Assembly (NCBI RefSeq): GCF_024628725.1
Contig: NZ_CP102409.1
Span: forward strand, 2,901,001 to 2,965,000
Source: Ruegeria sp. YS9
Lineage (GTDB): Bacteria; Pseudomonadota; Alphaproteobacteria; Rhodobacterales; Rhodobacteraceae
Direction: 5' to 3'
Length of the DNA stretch: 64,000 nt
This document shows, piece after piece, positions 24,136 through 33,513 of this stretch. A program made the translations under genes and the position numbers. The first letter of the stretch is position 1. Every line of letters begins with the position of its first letter. The notes under the pieces are model-generated. The model made no database searches and was not told the origin of the DNA. It worked only from the letters and a program-made list of their open reading frames with translations.

Positions 24136-25981
24136 GTTTGGCTTTGGGGGCCACCCGAACCTCAACCAGGTCCGGGGCCAGCCGGTACCCGTGCCCGGGA
24201 ACGCTTTCGATGATGGCCGTCCCACGGTCCTTGTCCAGGCCCGCCGATGCGAACTTCTTGCCCAGTTCGGTGCGCGACCGGTTCACCCTCTGCCGGACGC
24301 CTTCGTCGGAGGACAGGTTCAACATTTTGGCCAGCCGCCTTGCCGGGATCGCGGGGAAGTCGAACGGATCCAGCCCCTGCCCCGCGGCTTCAAGAAACGC
24401 ATTGGACAGCACCAGAATCAGCCCCGCCGTTGCCCCCTTGGCGAGAACAACCACGCTGTCGACCGTGGCCGTTTCGCGGTTCCGGTCAATCACGATGGTC
24501 AGTTTCCGGGCCGGAGCCTGACCGCTCACGGCCCCCGGCACCCCGGCAAACAACCGTTCCCTCTGCGCCTCTCCGTACAGTCTCGGCAGGCTGTTTTCGG
24601 GAAAGGCGGCCAGCGAGCCAGACCCGCGAACGTTCTGCATCACACCCGCAACAGAGACGCCATGGCGTTTCAAGAGCTCGGCGATCATCGACAACGACGT
24701 CTTTGCCGGCTCGCCGAGGTTGCCCACGGCATCCAGAACGGCCGGGTAGTGCTGCGCCAGGACGTCCGCTGAGAGATGTTCGAATTGTTCGGCATTGCGG
24801 ACATAGGACAGGGCGATCTCCTTGTCCTCGACCCGCTCTCTGCGCCCGTTCAACAGATCAACCCGGTAGGCCTCTTCCGGATCATAAGATTCCAGCCCTG
24901 CGGCCAACACTGCAAAACGCCGGTCGATACACTGGGAGCATCGGCCACAATGCACATGTTGCTTGGTCTGGTTGTGAACATCCGCGCAACTTCGGGTATG
25001 CCGGATTTGATCTGCCGCGCCCAATCGCGCAATCGTCGATACAACCTCCGTCTTCGTGCGCCAGAAGAACGGGTTGTCGGCCCTCATTCCGCCATCGAAC
25101 ACTTGTGACAGGAACCCTGTCATCAGGGTCAGGGTCCTGGGATGCGTGGTTCGTGTCGCACGGGTTCCCAACACGTTGCCGACCGGCGGCAGATTGAGGC
25201 TGACAATACCGTTCTCGTAAAACGACACGCGATCCCGCCCAAAAGCCTGCGCGGTCATCGCTCCCAACACTGCAAACAGGAAAGACCGGCTTCGATGCGT
25301 ACCTTCCCTGGTTTTGCCCCCGACAAGCTGGATATGCACCGGAACATGGCGGGAGAGGTCCCTTCCATGTTCATCTGAGAGGTATTCCTGCAAGTGCCGT
25401 TGAACTGGCGCTATCTTGGTGGCCGAGAAATGACTGACCAGGGCAGTTCTCTGTTTTTGCTCGACGATCTCTTCGAGCGCACCTGCAAAGGAATCCAGAC
25501 CACCGGAAAACATCAGAATGCGATCCGCTTTCCAAGCGCTCTTACCGCCGAACTTGAAAAACCGGTTTCGCTCCGCATCAGGATAGAGACGTGTGGTAAA
25601 CGTGAACTCGAAGCGATCGCCACTCAGGAACATCAGCAGGTCTTCCAGAGCCTGTCCTACTCCGGCCCCCTGCCAATGTGGCAGGTCCCGAACCGGCATC
25701 TCCACCACGAACCGCCGATGCCACCGTTTGCCCATGTGATGAAGCGCGGGACCGCCGCGGCTCACGGCTGAATCCACCGCGTAGACCAATGCCGCGAGTT
25801 CGAGCAGATCCAGCGCCCGGTCTGGCAACCCGGCAACCATCTGCCGGTTCAGTTGTGAAATGCGAAGTGAAACGCCATGTTCCTGGCCATCAAGATCAAA
25901 ACGCAGGACCTCGTCCCCGCCGGCCTTGGTCAGCGGAGCGAGGAGGCGAACCCGGTGCTCAGGCTGCGCGGCGCCGTCCAA
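24125..25981 (-). CDS. QueC-like ATPase (QatC/Cap9 type) with C-terminal winged helix
   Basis: 618 residues. An N-terminal domain (1-150; LELAALVYAVDSAVSRGG, FVVEMPVRDLPHW) precedes a PP-loop ATPase with SGGLDS at 159-164 and the QueC-type zinc site C332..C345-G-R-C348-x2-C351. The region 380-540 is unassigned. The end (about 545-605, RLAKMLNLSSDEGVRQRVNRSR, IESVPGHGYRL) is an OmpR-like winged helix not usual in QueC or QatC. QueC makes 7-cyano-7-deazaguanine; QatC/Cap9 relatives serve anti-phage defence, where Cap9 is reported to join a deazaguanine to protein. The TTG start has GAGGT 6 nt upstream and overlaps the upstream gene by 23 bp. Confidence 0.85.
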   Translation of the reverse strand: MDGAAQPEHRVRLLAPLTKAGGDEVLRFDLDGQEHGVSLRISQLNRQMVAGLPDRALDLLELAALVYAVDSAVSRGGPALHHMGKRWHRRFVVEMPVRDLPHWQGAGVGQALEDLLMFLSGDRFEFTFTTRLYPDAERNRFFKFGGKSAWKADRILMFSGGLDSFAGALEEIVEQKQRTALVSHFSATKIAPVQRHLQEYLSDEHGRDLSRHVPVHIQLVGGKTREGTHRSRSFLFAVLGAMTAQAFGRDRVSFYENGIVSLNLPPVGNVLGTRATRTTHPRTLTLMTGFLSQVFDGGMRADNPFFWRTKTEVVSTIARLGAADQIRHTRSCADVHNQTKQHVHCGRCSQCIDRRFAVLAAGLESYDPEEAYRVDLLNGRRERVEDKEIALSYVRNAEQFEHLSADVLAQHYPAVLDAVGNLGEPAKTSLSMIAELLKRHGVSVAGVMQNVRGSGSLAAFPENSLPRLYGEAQRERLFAGVPGAVSGQAPARKLTIVIDRNRETATVDSVVVLAKGATAGLILVLSNAFLEAAGQGLDPFDFPAIPARRLAKMLNLSSDEGVRQRVNRSRTELGKKFASAGLDKDRGTAIIESVPGHGYRLAPDLVEVRVAPKAKPTR

Positions 25982-26735
25982 GTTCCGACCTCATTTTCCT
26001 GAAGGCATATCGCGTGAAGCCGTTGATGGCCTCCTGATCCAGCCTCTGCTCTTTCCAGACGGTCTTGCCGTACCATCCGCCCGCGAACTCCTGCACGATC
26101 CGGGAGGCTTCGAACGTGTGCTGCGCCAGCGCCTGCTGGAACCTCACGCGTTCGGCATCGGAGGCGAACCTTTTATCCCTACCGGTGTGATTGGCCATCT
26201 CGCGGCTCAGGTAGTAATCCAGCGACCGGTAGGTGAGCCTGGCAAAGAAATCACGGGCCAAATGCGCAAAATTCTGACCGCTGCCCAAGGATGCCAGGGC
26301 TTGCCGGATTTCCACTGGCGTGGGCTCAAACAGCGTCGGCAGCCGGTCGTGAAGCTGGACCGACAGGCTTTCCAGCAATGCACCCTTTGCCAAGTCCCCC
26401 GCATCGGATGACCGGCCATGTTCAAACGTATTGCGGTCAATCGCCCGGCTCAACCCGGCCAACAGGTCCGCGACCGACTGCACATCGGCACCGTTGATGC
26501 CAAGTTCCTTCAGGAACGCATGATACTCGGGAGACCGCGCCTTGAGCGGTGCGTTGACCAGCAGGCGGGAAATGAACTGGAAACCCGGATCATCCGAGGC
26601 CCGCGCCAGATCCCGATCCGAGGCCCGCACCGCGGCTTCTGCAATCCGTTCGACCGGCGCATCCGCGTCCAGCAGGCTGACGACCTCGCGCCACTTCTTC
26701 GACTGCGGCAATGTCCCCAGCCTGATATGGCCCAT
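25959..26735 (-). CDS. Unrecognised Met-Gly protein partnered with QueC-like ATPase
   Basis: 258 residues from the ATG at 26735 (GGGAGGGAAAGT upstream). The N-terminus is MGHIRLGTLPQSKKW, then mainly alpha-helical sequence (VVSLLDADAPVERIAEAAVRAS, FARLTYRSLDYYLSREMANHTGR, EASRIVQEFAGGWYGKTVW). No known domain was recognised. It is co-transcribed and translationally coupled with the QueC-like gene. After Met removal it would expose glycine, the kind of N-terminus I associate with substrates of QatC/Cap9 enzymes, so it may be the protein modified. Role inferred from context. Confidence 0.75.
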   Translation of the reverse strand: MGHIRLGTLPQSKKWREVVSLLDADAPVERIAEAAVRASDRDLARASDDPGFQFISRLLVNAPLKARSPEYHAFLKELGINGADVQSVADLLAGLSRAIDRNTFEHGRSSDAGDLAKGALLESLSVQLHDRLPTLFEPTPVEIRQALASLGSGQNFAHLARDFFARLTYRSLDYYLSREMANHTGRDKRFASDAERVRFQQALAQHTFEASRIVQEFAGGWYGKTVWKEQRLDQEAINGFTRYAFRKMRSELGRRRAA

Positions 26736-26812
26736 ACTTTCCCTCCCATTCACCCAAAGGTTGAATCGGGTAACATCGAAAAGCAACGAAAAAAGAAGAA
26801 AACCACGCCCAC

Positions 26813-26833
26813 GCGCTTACCCTGCGCTTACCC
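26813..26833. repeat. Tandem GCGCTTACCC repeat upstream of the QueC operon
   Basis: GCGCTTACCC occurs at 26813-26822 and 26824-26833, and a reverse-oriented GGGTAAC at 26768-26774. They lie between the operon start (26735) and the tRNA-Lys 3' end, so they may be operator half-sites or integrase arm sites. Confidence 0.5.
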
Positions 26834-26880
26834 GAGAAATGGTGGAGCGCGGAGGATTTCGCGTAAACTATTGAAAACAG

Positions 26881-26956
26881 TGGTGAGCCGTGCAGGATTC
26901 GAACCTGCGACCCACTGATTAAAAGTCAGTTGCTCTACCAACTGAGCTAACGGCCC
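26881..26956 (-). tRNA. tRNA-Lys (TTT)
   Basis: 76 nt with encoded CCA. Read on the minus strand: GGGCCGTTAGCTCAG, anticodon arm CTGACTTTTAATCAG with anticodon TTT, T arm GCAGGTTCGAATCCTGC. Its 3' end faces the integrase island, the classic attachment arrangement. Confidence 0.97.
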
Positions 26957-27175
26957 ACTCTTTTGTTGGATCTGATGATCCGTGGCGCTCTTTACGGCAA
27001 TTCCCCAACCAGGTTCAAGCCCTTAATTTGCGCCTCGTTTCGCCGTAACAACGCGTGTTTCCGGCAACCCGATAGGCGGCCTAATTAGGCAGGTGGCGCT
27101 GGAGGGTCAACCCCTTTTTTGAGGAATTTTCGCGACAGGGTGGATTCATGTTCCGACCAACGATATATGCCCGCC

Positions 27176-28009
27176 ATGCAACAGAGACTCGACACCGGAT
27201 TGCCCTTCATCAAGATGCACGGGCTGGGCAATGACTTTGTCATCGTTGACGCACGCGCGCAGGATGCTCCGATCACACCGGCGCTGGCCAAAGGAATCGG
27301 GCATCGGCAATTTGGGGTGGGATTCGATCAGTTGGCCGTTATCGAAAATGGTGAAGCCGACGCGCATCTGGTGTTCTACAATTCCGATGGATCAACCTCT
27401 GCCGCCTGCGGCAACGCCACCCGCTGTATTGCACGATTGCTTATGGCTGAGACGGGTCGCTCTGCGCTGACGCTCACCACCGAACGCGGAACCCTTCATG
27501 CGCAGGATGCTGGCGATGGGCTTACTGCGGTCAACATGGGGCACCCGCAGCTGGACTGGCGCGAAATTCCGCTGGCAGAAGAGATGGACACGCTGGAATT
27601 GCCAATCGAAGGAACGCCGACGGCAACGGGAATGGGCAACCCGCATTGCACGTTCTTCGTTGAGAACGCCGAAGCGATCCCGTTGGCAGAGTTCGGTGCG
27701 CGTTACGAATACCACCCGCTTTATCCCGAACGCACAAATGTGCAGGTGGCACAAGTCATTGGCCCGGATCACATCCGTATGCGCGTATGGGAGCGCGGAG
27801 TTGGCATCACTCTGGCCTCCGGGTCTTCGTCCTGTGCAACGGCCGTAGCCGCCGCGCGACGGGGGCTGACCGGGCGCAAAGTACAGATCGATCTGGATGG
27901 CGGCACACTCTGGGTCGACTGGCGCGACGATGGTGTCTGGATGACCGGGCCGACGTGTCACGTTTTCTCTGGCACTCTGACGCCTGAATTTCTGAGGTCG
28001 CTGGGATGA
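27176..28009 (+). CDS. dapF: Diaminopimelate epimerase
   Basis: Converts LL- to meso-diaminopimelate in the lysine and peptidoglycan pathway; cytoplasmic. About 277 residues from the ATG at 27176 (the ATG at 27167 is equally possible; neither has a good ribosome binding site). Starts [15 protein letters not shown]; catalytic cysteines in [10 protein letters not shown] and [11 protein letters not shown]. It overlaps mtaB by 4 bp (ATGA), a common pairing in Rhodobacteraceae. Divergent from tRNA-Lys. Confidence 0.95.
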   Translation: MQQRLDTGLPFIKMHGLGNDFVIVDARAQDAPITPALAKGIGHRQFGVGFDQLAVIENGEADAHLVFYNSDGSTSAACGNATRCIARLLMAETGRSALTLTTERGTLHAQDAGDGLTAVNMGHPQLDWREIPLAEEMDTLELPIEGTPTATGMGNPHCTFFVENAEAIPLAEFGARYEYHPLYPERTNVQVAQVIGPDHIRMRVWERGVGITLASGSSSCATAVAAARRGLTGRKVQIDLDGGTLWVDWRDDGVWMTGPTCHVFSGTLTPEFLRSLG

Positions 28010-29262
28010 ACCCGCCCAAGTTCACCACATTGGGCTGCCGCCTGAACGCCTATGAAACCGAGGCGATGAAAGAGCTGTCGCAGCAGGCAGGTCTGACGGA
28101 CGCTGTGGTGGTGAACACATGCGCCGTGACGGCTGAGGCCGTGCGCAAGGCCCGGCAGGAAATCCGCAAGCTGCGCCGCGAAAACCCGAATGCCCGGCTG
28201 ATCGTCACCGGCTGCGCCGCCCAGACCGAACCCCAGACCTTTGCCGAAATGGCCGAGGTCGATGCGGTGATCGGCAACACGGAAAAGATGCGCCCCGAGA
28301 CCTGGAAGGGCATGGCCGCCGATTTCATCGGCGAGACCGAGGCCGTGCAGGTCGATGATATCATGTCGGTCACCGAAACGGCAGGGCACCTGATCGACGG
28401 GTTCGGCACCCGCTCGCGCGCCTATGTGCAGGTCCAGAACGGCTGTGACCACCGCTGTACCTTCTGCATCATTCCCTATGGCCGGGGAAACTCGCGCAGC
28501 GTGCCGGCCGGTGTGGTGGTGGATCAGATCAAGCGGCTTGTCGACAAGGGCTATAACGAGGTCGTTCTGACCGGGGTCGATCTGACATCCTGGGGCGCCG
28601 ACCTGCCCGCAAGCCCCAAGCTGGGCGATCTGGTGATGCGCATCCTCAAGCTGGTGCCGGATTTGCCACGCCTGCGGATCAGTTCGATCGATTCGATCGA
28701 AGTTGATGAGAATCTGATGCAGGCCATCGCGACCGAGCCACGCCTGATGCCGCACCTGCACCTGTCGCTTCAGCATGGCGACGATCTGATTCTGAAGCGC
28801 ATGAAACGCCGCCATCTGCGCGACGACGCCATCCGCTTTGCCGAGGACGCACGCAAGCTGCGCCCCGACATGACCTTCGGCGCGGATATCATCGCAGGCT
28901 TCCCGACCGAGACGGAAGCGCATTTCGAAAACTCGCTGAAGCTGATCACCGACTGCGACCTGACCTGGCTGCATGTCTTCCCCTATTCCAAACGAGAAGG
29001 CACCCCGGCAGCCCGCATACCGCAACAGGTGAATGGAACGGTCATCAAGAATCGCGCTGCCCGCTTGCGTGCGGCAGGCGACGCTCAGGTCTCAAAGCAC
29101 TTGTCGCAGCAAATCGGCAAGACCCATCACATCCTGATGGAAAACCCCCATATGGGCCGGACCGAGCAATTCACCGAAGTGTCTTTTTCGGCCCCCCGGA
29201 CCGAGGGTGAGATCGTCACGGCGGCAATCACCGGTCACACTCAAACCCAGCTGATCGCGTGA
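28006..29262 (+). CDS. mtaB: tRNA t6A37 methylthiotransferase MtaB
   Basis: 418 residues. Radical-SAM enzyme that methylthiolates t6A37 of tRNA to ms2t6A. The N-terminal UPF0004 domain ([29 protein letters not shown]) supplies the second iron-sulfur cluster. The radical-SAM motif is CDHRCTFC (about residue 147), with PYGRGNSRS after it, and a TRAM-like C-terminus. Follows dapF with a 4-bp overlap. Confidence 0.94.
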   Translation: MNPPKFTTLGCRLNAYETEAMKELSQQAGLTDAVVVNTCAVTAEAVRKARQEIRKLRRENPNARLIVTGCAAQTEPQTFAEMAEVDAVIGNTEKMRPETWKGMAADFIGETEAVQVDDIMSVTETAGHLIDGFGTRSRAYVQVQNGCDHRCTFCIIPYGRGNSRSVPAGVVVDQIKRLVDKGYNEVVLTGVDLTSWGADLPASPKLGDLVMRILKLVPDLPRLRISSIDSIEVDENLMQAIATEPRLMPHLHLSLQHGDDLILKRMKRRHLRDDAIRFAEDARKLRPDMTFGADIIAGFPTETEAHFENSLKLITDCDLTWLHVFPYSKREGTPAARIPQQVNGTVIKNRAARLRAAGDAQVSKHLSQQIGKTHHILMENPHMGRTEQFTEVSFSAPRTEGEIVTAAITGHTQTQLIA

Positions 29263-29284
29263 TGGCGTCGGCGGCCGACGGCAT

Positions 29285-29701
29285 TCATTGCCCGGCCACG
29301 TCAGCAAGGGCGGCCGTGTCGTAGAATTCCTGATATTCGCAGACCCGGTCGCCGCGGAATCTGCAAATGACAACGACCGGCGTTTCGACCGTCTGGCCGC
29401 TGGCTTTGTGTGTCCATGCCGTGACACCCACACCGACGACCCGGTCGTCCTGGGCTATGGTGTCCTTCAACGTCCAGTGGACCATTTCGAAGGCATCCGT
29501 CAATTCCTTCAGATATTGATGCATCTGATCACGCCCGTTGCGGGCGCAACTGAAATCCAGCCCGTTTTTCCCGTCGCCAAGAGACCGAATGCAGAGATCC
29601 TCGGTCGTGTAGTCGTCCCACATGCTCGGATCCGAACCCTTGGATTCGTTCCATCTGGCAAAGGCCTCGCGCAGTTTCGCGGCATTCGACAAAGCGTTCA
29701 T
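29285..29701 (-). CDS. NTF2/SnoaL-like fold protein
   Basis: 138 residues, a cone-shaped single-domain protein of the SnoaL-like/NTF2 superfamily: LREAFARWNESKG at the start, WDDYTTEDLCIRSLG, YLKELTDAFEMVHWTLKDTIAQDDRVVGVGVTAWTHKASG and a C-terminal CEYQEFYDTAAL strand. Members act as small-molecule isomerases, cyclases or binding proteins; no catalytic set could be assigned. It sits alone between mtaB (convergent) and the petABC terminator. Confidence 0.75.
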   Translation of the reverse strand: MNALSNAAKLREAFARWNESKGSDPSMWDDYTTEDLCIRSLGDGKNGLDFSCARNGRDQMHQYLKELTDAFEMVHWTLKDTIAQDDRVVGVGVTAWTHKASGQTVETPVVVICRFRGDRVCEYQEFYDTAALADVAGQ

Positions 29702-29790
29702 GACAATTCACTCCAAAATGACTTCTACAATGCAACCAGCGTCGTGCTGCACGGGGTTCGCGTCAAGGAACAAGTTGTCGAGCGGTTTCA

Positions 29791-29822
29791 AAGAAAAAGC
29801 CCCGCGCGACGCACGGGGCCTT
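29791..29822 (-). terminator. Rho-independent terminator of petABC
   Basis: On the minus strand, GGCCCCGTGC and GCGCGGGGC form a GC-rich stem (about 29799-29821) followed by TTTTTCTT, 30 bp past the petC stop codon. Confidence 0.8.
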
Positions 29823-29851
29823 TTGAATTTCCTTAAACCTACCCTGACGGA

Positions 29852-30637
29852 TCAGGCGGATTTCTTGCCCTTATGCGGAGCCCACAGGCGCTTATTGACC
29901 AGATAGAGAAGCACCGACAGAACGGTCAGGAAGATCACGCCAACAAAGCCGGCGTTCTTGCGCTCCATCATCTTCGGCTCGGCCGCCCACATCAGGAACG
30001 CCGCGACGTCCTCGGACATGTGTTCGACCGAATTCGAATGCCCGTCAGCAAACTCGACCTGTTCATCCGCCAGCGGCGGCGCCATCGAGATCCAGCCTCC
30101 GGGGAAGGCTTTGTTCTCGTAGAGGACAGTGCCTGCCTCTTCCTTCTCTTCACCGGTGTAACCGTCCAGCAGAGAGGCGATGTATTCCGCGCCACCCATG
30201 CCTTTGACCAGCTGATTGATGCCCAGACCGTAAGGTCCGTGGAAGCCCGCGCGGGCTTTGGCCATCAGGCTCAGGTCCGGTGCGCCGGCACCGTTGTTGG
30301 CCGGGAAGTGGTCTGTCGGGATGGCCGGGCGGAAATCGTCCAGCTCGGGGTCGAACACTTCGAAGTTGCCCGCTGCATAAGCGATGACTTCTTCTTCCGA
30401 ATAGCCCAGCGCTTCCAGATCGCGCAGGGGCACATATTTCAGGCCGTGGCAGGCCGCGCAGACCTCGGTATAGATCTGAAGGCCGCGTTGCAGCTGGTGC
30501 TTGTCCCAGGTGCCGAAGGGCCCCTCGAACGAGAACGCGAAATCTTCGATATGCTGCTCACCGCCACCTGCCGCGAAGGTCGAGGCGGGCGCAAGGGCCA
30601 GAGCAAACGCGGCGCCGATTGCAAGTTTCTTGAACAT
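29852..30637 (-). CDS. petC: Cytochrome c1 of the bc1 complex
   Basis: 261 residues. Signal peptide ([21 protein letters not shown]), heme c attachment CAACH, and one C-terminal membrane anchor ([23 protein letters not shown]) followed by a basic tail. Periplasm-facing subunit of ubiquinol:cytochrome c oxidoreductase that passes electrons from the Rieske protein to soluble cytochrome c. Third gene of petABC; terminator downstream. Confidence 0.97.
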   Translation of the reverse strand: MFKKLAIGAAFALALAPASTFAAGGGEQHIEDFAFSFEGPFGTWDKHQLQRGLQIYTEVCAACHGLKYVPLRDLEALGYSEEEVIAYAAGNFEVFDPELDDFRPAIPTDHFPANNGAGAPDLSLMAKARAGFHGPYGLGINQLVKGMGGAEYIASLLDGYTGEEKEEAGTVLYENKAFPGGWISMAPPLADEQVEFADGHSNSVEHMSEDVAAFLMWAAEPKMMERKNAGFVGVIFLTVLSVLLYLVNKRLWAPHKGKKSA

Positions 30638-30654
30638 GTTTCCGGTCCCTCTTC

Positions 30655-31986
30655 TTACTCGGCCGGCGTGGCGTCGGCGTCAGCCTTGCCATAATGCGCG
30701 TTGAAGTCTTCTTCGATGGTCTCGGGCTGGGCCAGAGGCTTCTCGATCACTCCGAGGATCGGCAGGATCACGAAGAAATAGGCGAACCAGTAGGCGGACG
30801 CGATCAGCGAGAAGGTCGCATAGGGCTCTTCCGCGGGCATCGCACCCAGCCACATCAGGGCAAAGAAGTCGATGACCAGCAGGTAGAACCACCATTTGAA
30901 CATCGGACGGTACTTGCCCGAACGTACGTTCGAGGTGTCCAGCCAGGGCGCCAGCGCCATGGCCAGGATCGCACCGAACATCGCCAGAACACCGAAGAAC
31001 TTGGCATCGATGATGCCGCCGGTGATGAAGCTGGCGAACTGAACGACCCAGACCTCACCGGTGAAGGCGCGCAGGATCGCGTAGAACGGCAGGAAGTACC
31101 ATTCGGGAACGATGTGTGCAGGTGTCACCAGCGGGTTGGCTTCGATGTAGTTGTCCGGGTGGCCCAGATAGTTCGGCATGTAGCCGACGATGGCCCAGAA
31201 CACGACCAGGATCACGGCCAGTGCGAACAGGTCCTTGATCACGAAATACGGCCAGAACGGCAGCGTGTCTTTCTCGGCCTCGGCTTTCGATCCACGGCGC
31301 ACTTCAACACCTGTGGGGTTGTTGTTGCCGGTGGTGTGGAAGGCCCAGATATGAACGATGACCAGCGCCGCGATGATGAACGGCAGCAGGTAGTGCAGCG
31401 AGAAGAAGCGGTTCAGCGTGGCGTTGTCCACGGCAGGTCCGCCCAGCAACCAGGTTTGCAGCGCATCACCGACAAACGGGATCGCACCAAACAGGCCGGT
31501 GATCACGGTCGCACCCCAGAAGGACATCTGACCCCAGGGCAGAACATAGCCCATGAAGGCGGTGCCCATCATCATCAGATAGATCAGCATACCGATGATC
31601 CATGTGATTTCACGCGGGGCTTTGTACGAGCCGTAGAACAGGCCGCGGAATATGTGGATGTAAACCGCAACAAAGAACAGCGACGCGCCGTTCATGTGCA
31701 GATAGCGGATAAAGTGACCGCCATTCACGTTGCGCATGATGTGTTCGATGCTGGCGAAGGCCAGATCGACATGCGGGGTATAGTGCATCACCAGTACGAT
31801 GCCGGTGACGATTTGCAGCGCCAGGCAGAACGCCAGAACGATGCCCCAGATCCACCACCAGTTCAGGTTCTTGGGGGTTGGAATCATGAGCGTGTCGTAC
31901 AGCAGGCCGACAATCGGCAGACGGCTGTTCAGCCATTTCTCGCCGTTTGTCTTCGGCTCGTAATGATCGTGGGGAATTCCGGACAT
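30655..31986 (-). CDS. petB: Cytochrome b of the bc1 complex
   Basis: 443 residues, eight membrane helices, the Rhodobacter-type length with C-terminal extension. Heme-ligand histidines lie in helices B and D (MHYTPHVD region; FSLHYLLPF and HIWAFH), and the Qo-site PEWY motif is in [17 protein letters not shown]. It houses both quinone sites of the Q cycle. Middle gene of petABC, 15 bp after petA and 17 bp before petC. The long reading frame on the opposite strand is a codon-bias shadow. Confidence 0.97.
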   Translation of the reverse strand: MSGIPHDHYEPKTNGEKWLNSRLPIVGLLYDTLMIPTPKNLNWWWIWGIVLAFCLALQIVTGIVLVMHYTPHVDLAFASIEHIMRNVNGGHFIRYLHMNGASLFFVAVYIHIFRGLFYGSYKAPREITWIIGMLIYLMMMGTAFMGYVLPWGQMSFWGATVITGLFGAIPFVGDALQTWLLGGPAVDNATLNRFFSLHYLLPFIIAALVIVHIWAFHTTGNNNPTGVEVRRGSKAEAEKDTLPFWPYFVIKDLFALAVILVVFWAIVGYMPNYLGHPDNYIEANPLVTPAHIVPEWYFLPFYAILRAFTGEVWVVQFASFITGGIIDAKFFGVLAMFGAILAMALAPWLDTSNVRSGKYRPMFKWWFYLLVIDFFALMWLGAMPAEEPYATFSLIASAYWFAYFFVILPILGVIEKPLAQPETIEEDFNAHYGKADADATPAE

Positions 31987-32001
31987 AAGTTTGGGTCTCC
32001 C

Positions 32002-32586
32002 TTAGCCGAGTTTGATTGTGCTGTTGTCCACCCATTCTGCGGGCGGGACAGGCAGGTTCTCAGGCGCGGGGCCTTTACGGATACGACCGGCGAGGTCGTA
32101 GTGCGAGCCGTGGCACGGGCAGAACCAGCCACCGAAGTCGCCGGCATCCCCCAGAGGCACACAGCCCAGGTGCGTACATACGCCCATCTGCACGATCCAG
32201 GCACCCGGTGCTTCGCCCTCCGGAGACGGCATGACGCGGTTTGCGTCAGTCGCGGGCGCATCGGCGCTCAGGTTGAAGTTGCGAGCCAGCGGATCTGGCA
32301 GCGCATCAACGCCTTCGGCGTCCTGTTCCTGGGCTTCCTGAATCTCGGCACCTGTGCGATGACGGATGAAAACAGGTTTCCCCAGCCATTTTACCGTCAG
32401 TTGCGTGCCCGGCTCGACGCCGCTCACATCCACACGGATCGAGGACAGCGCCTGAACGTCTGCCGATGGGTTCATTTGGTTGATCAGGGGCCATACGGCT
32501 GCACCCGTTGCAACGACACCTGCGCCGCCAGCGACGTAGTACAGGAAATCTCTGCGGGTGCCTTCGTGGTCTTCTGCGTGGGACAC
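32002..32586 (-). CDS. petA: Rieske iron-sulfur protein of the bc1 complex
   Basis: 194 residues from a GTG at 32586 (GGAG upstream); this matches the start [16 protein letters not shown] known in Rhodobacter, whereas a longer frame begins 19 codons earlier. Tat-like [11 protein letters not shown] signal anchor is retained, and the [2Fe-2S] motifs are CTHLGC and CPCHGS. Carries electrons from ubiquinol at the Qo site to cytochrome c1. First gene of petABC. Confidence 0.96.
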   Translation of the reverse strand: MSHAEDHEGTRRDFLYYVAGGAGVVATGAAVWPLINQMNPSADVQALSSIRVDVSGVEPGTQLTVKWLGKPVFIRHRTGAEIQEAQEQDAEGVDALPDPLARNFNLSADAPATDANRVMPSPEGEAPGAWIVQMGVCTHLGCVPLGDAGDFGGWFCPCHGSHYDLAGRIRKGPAPENLPVPPAEWVDNSTIKLG

Positions 32587-33047
32587 GAGGTTATCTCCGA
32601 TTATCTGGCGCCCGCGGACGGGCAAATAGCTCGCGCACCGCACGAATGCGGTGTCTTAACCGCGCTTACTATCGGGGAGAATAGTGTTCGTCCAGCGTTC
32701 ATAAATGCGCAATACGCCGCATGTGTCCCTTCATGCACATGACGAGGGGCTTTTTTTGGTGAATCTTGCCCGCAACTTTGCCTGCGACTTCGAATCACCG
32801 GGGGATGATTCGAACTACGACCCCGCTTTGCAGCCGCAATCCGGCCCGATTCTGACCACCAGACCGTCAGTCATCTGAGGGCGTATTCTGGACAATCAGC
32901 ATCACGAAGCAACGATTGTTTGCCGGGAAAATCATATCCGCCAAATAGATGATTTAAATTGAAAATTGAGCGCAATATCGCAGTTGCACTTTTTGCGCGA
33001 ATACCGGACAGCGCAAAAAACGCGCGAACTCCTGCAAGGAGACCCCT
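32587..33047. other. Divergent promoter region of petABC and cytochrome c gene
   Basis: 461 bp between two electron-transfer units. The stretch 32795-32880 contains a tRNA T-arm-like word (GATTCGAACTACGACCCC), but the arms do not pair. No further gene was seen; promoters for both units must lie here. Confidence 0.5.
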
Positions 33048-33494
33048 ATGTCAAAAGTCACTTCGGCCGCTGCGATGTTCACATTGGCGTTGGCCACGCA
33101 ATCCTTTGCCGCAGGCGATCCGGCGAAAGGTGAAGCCATGTATAACCGCTGCTCCTCGTGTCATGCGATCATCAAGGACGGTGAAGTCCTGGTCAAAGGC
33201 GGAATCACCGGCCCGAATCTCTATGGCGTCGTCGGACGTGTCGCCGGGTCCGAAAAAGACTATCGCTATGGCAGCGCGCGCCTGCCGGTCGGCATGTTCA
33301 CTGACGATATGATCCGTGCCGGCGAAGAAGGTCTGATCTGGACCGAAGAAAACATCGCCGCCTATTCCAAAGACCCCATCGGTTTCATCAAAGAGTATCT
33401 GGATGACGAAACCGCCCGCCCGAACATGAGCGTCAAGCTCAGAAAAGGCGCGGAAGATATCGCCGCCTATCTGGCAACTTTCAGTTCCGAGTAA
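33048..33494 (+). CDS. Periplasmic c-type cytochrome (c2/c550 family)
   Basis: 148 residues with a signal peptide (KVTSAAAMFTLALATQSFA). Heme attachment CSSCH near residue 35, GPNLYGVVGRVAGS, and a C-terminal Met ligand in ARPNMSVKLRKGAEDIAAYLATF. It fits the class I cytochrome c2 family, which shuttles electrons from the bc1 complex to oxidases. Its position divergent from petABC supports that partnership. Confidence 0.9.
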   Translation: MSKVTSAAAMFTLALATQSFAAGDPAKGEAMYNRCSSCHAIIKDGEVLVKGGITGPNLYGVVGRVAGSEKDYRYGSARLPVGMFTDDMIRAGEEGLIWTEENIAAYSKDPIGFIKEYLDDETARPNMSVKLRKGAEDIAAYLATFSSE

Positions 33495-33513
33495 TCCTGT
33501 TTCCCGGTGCTGG

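Noticed and set aside
23077..24225. 382-codon minus-strand frame opposite the integrase
   Set aside because: The integrase frame has the full tyrosine-recombinase residue set; the antisense frame is a shadow.
30694..32742. 682-codon open frame on the plus strand opposite petB and petA
   Set aside because: It is the mirror frame of the highly conserved petB/petA genes, is Gln/His/Arg-rich without domains, and arises from GC-biased third positions.
32795..32880. Possible tRNA-like remnant (GATTCGAACTACGACCCC resembling a T arm)
   Set aside because: The T stem does not pair, no anticodon arm or acceptor closes, and there is no CCA end.
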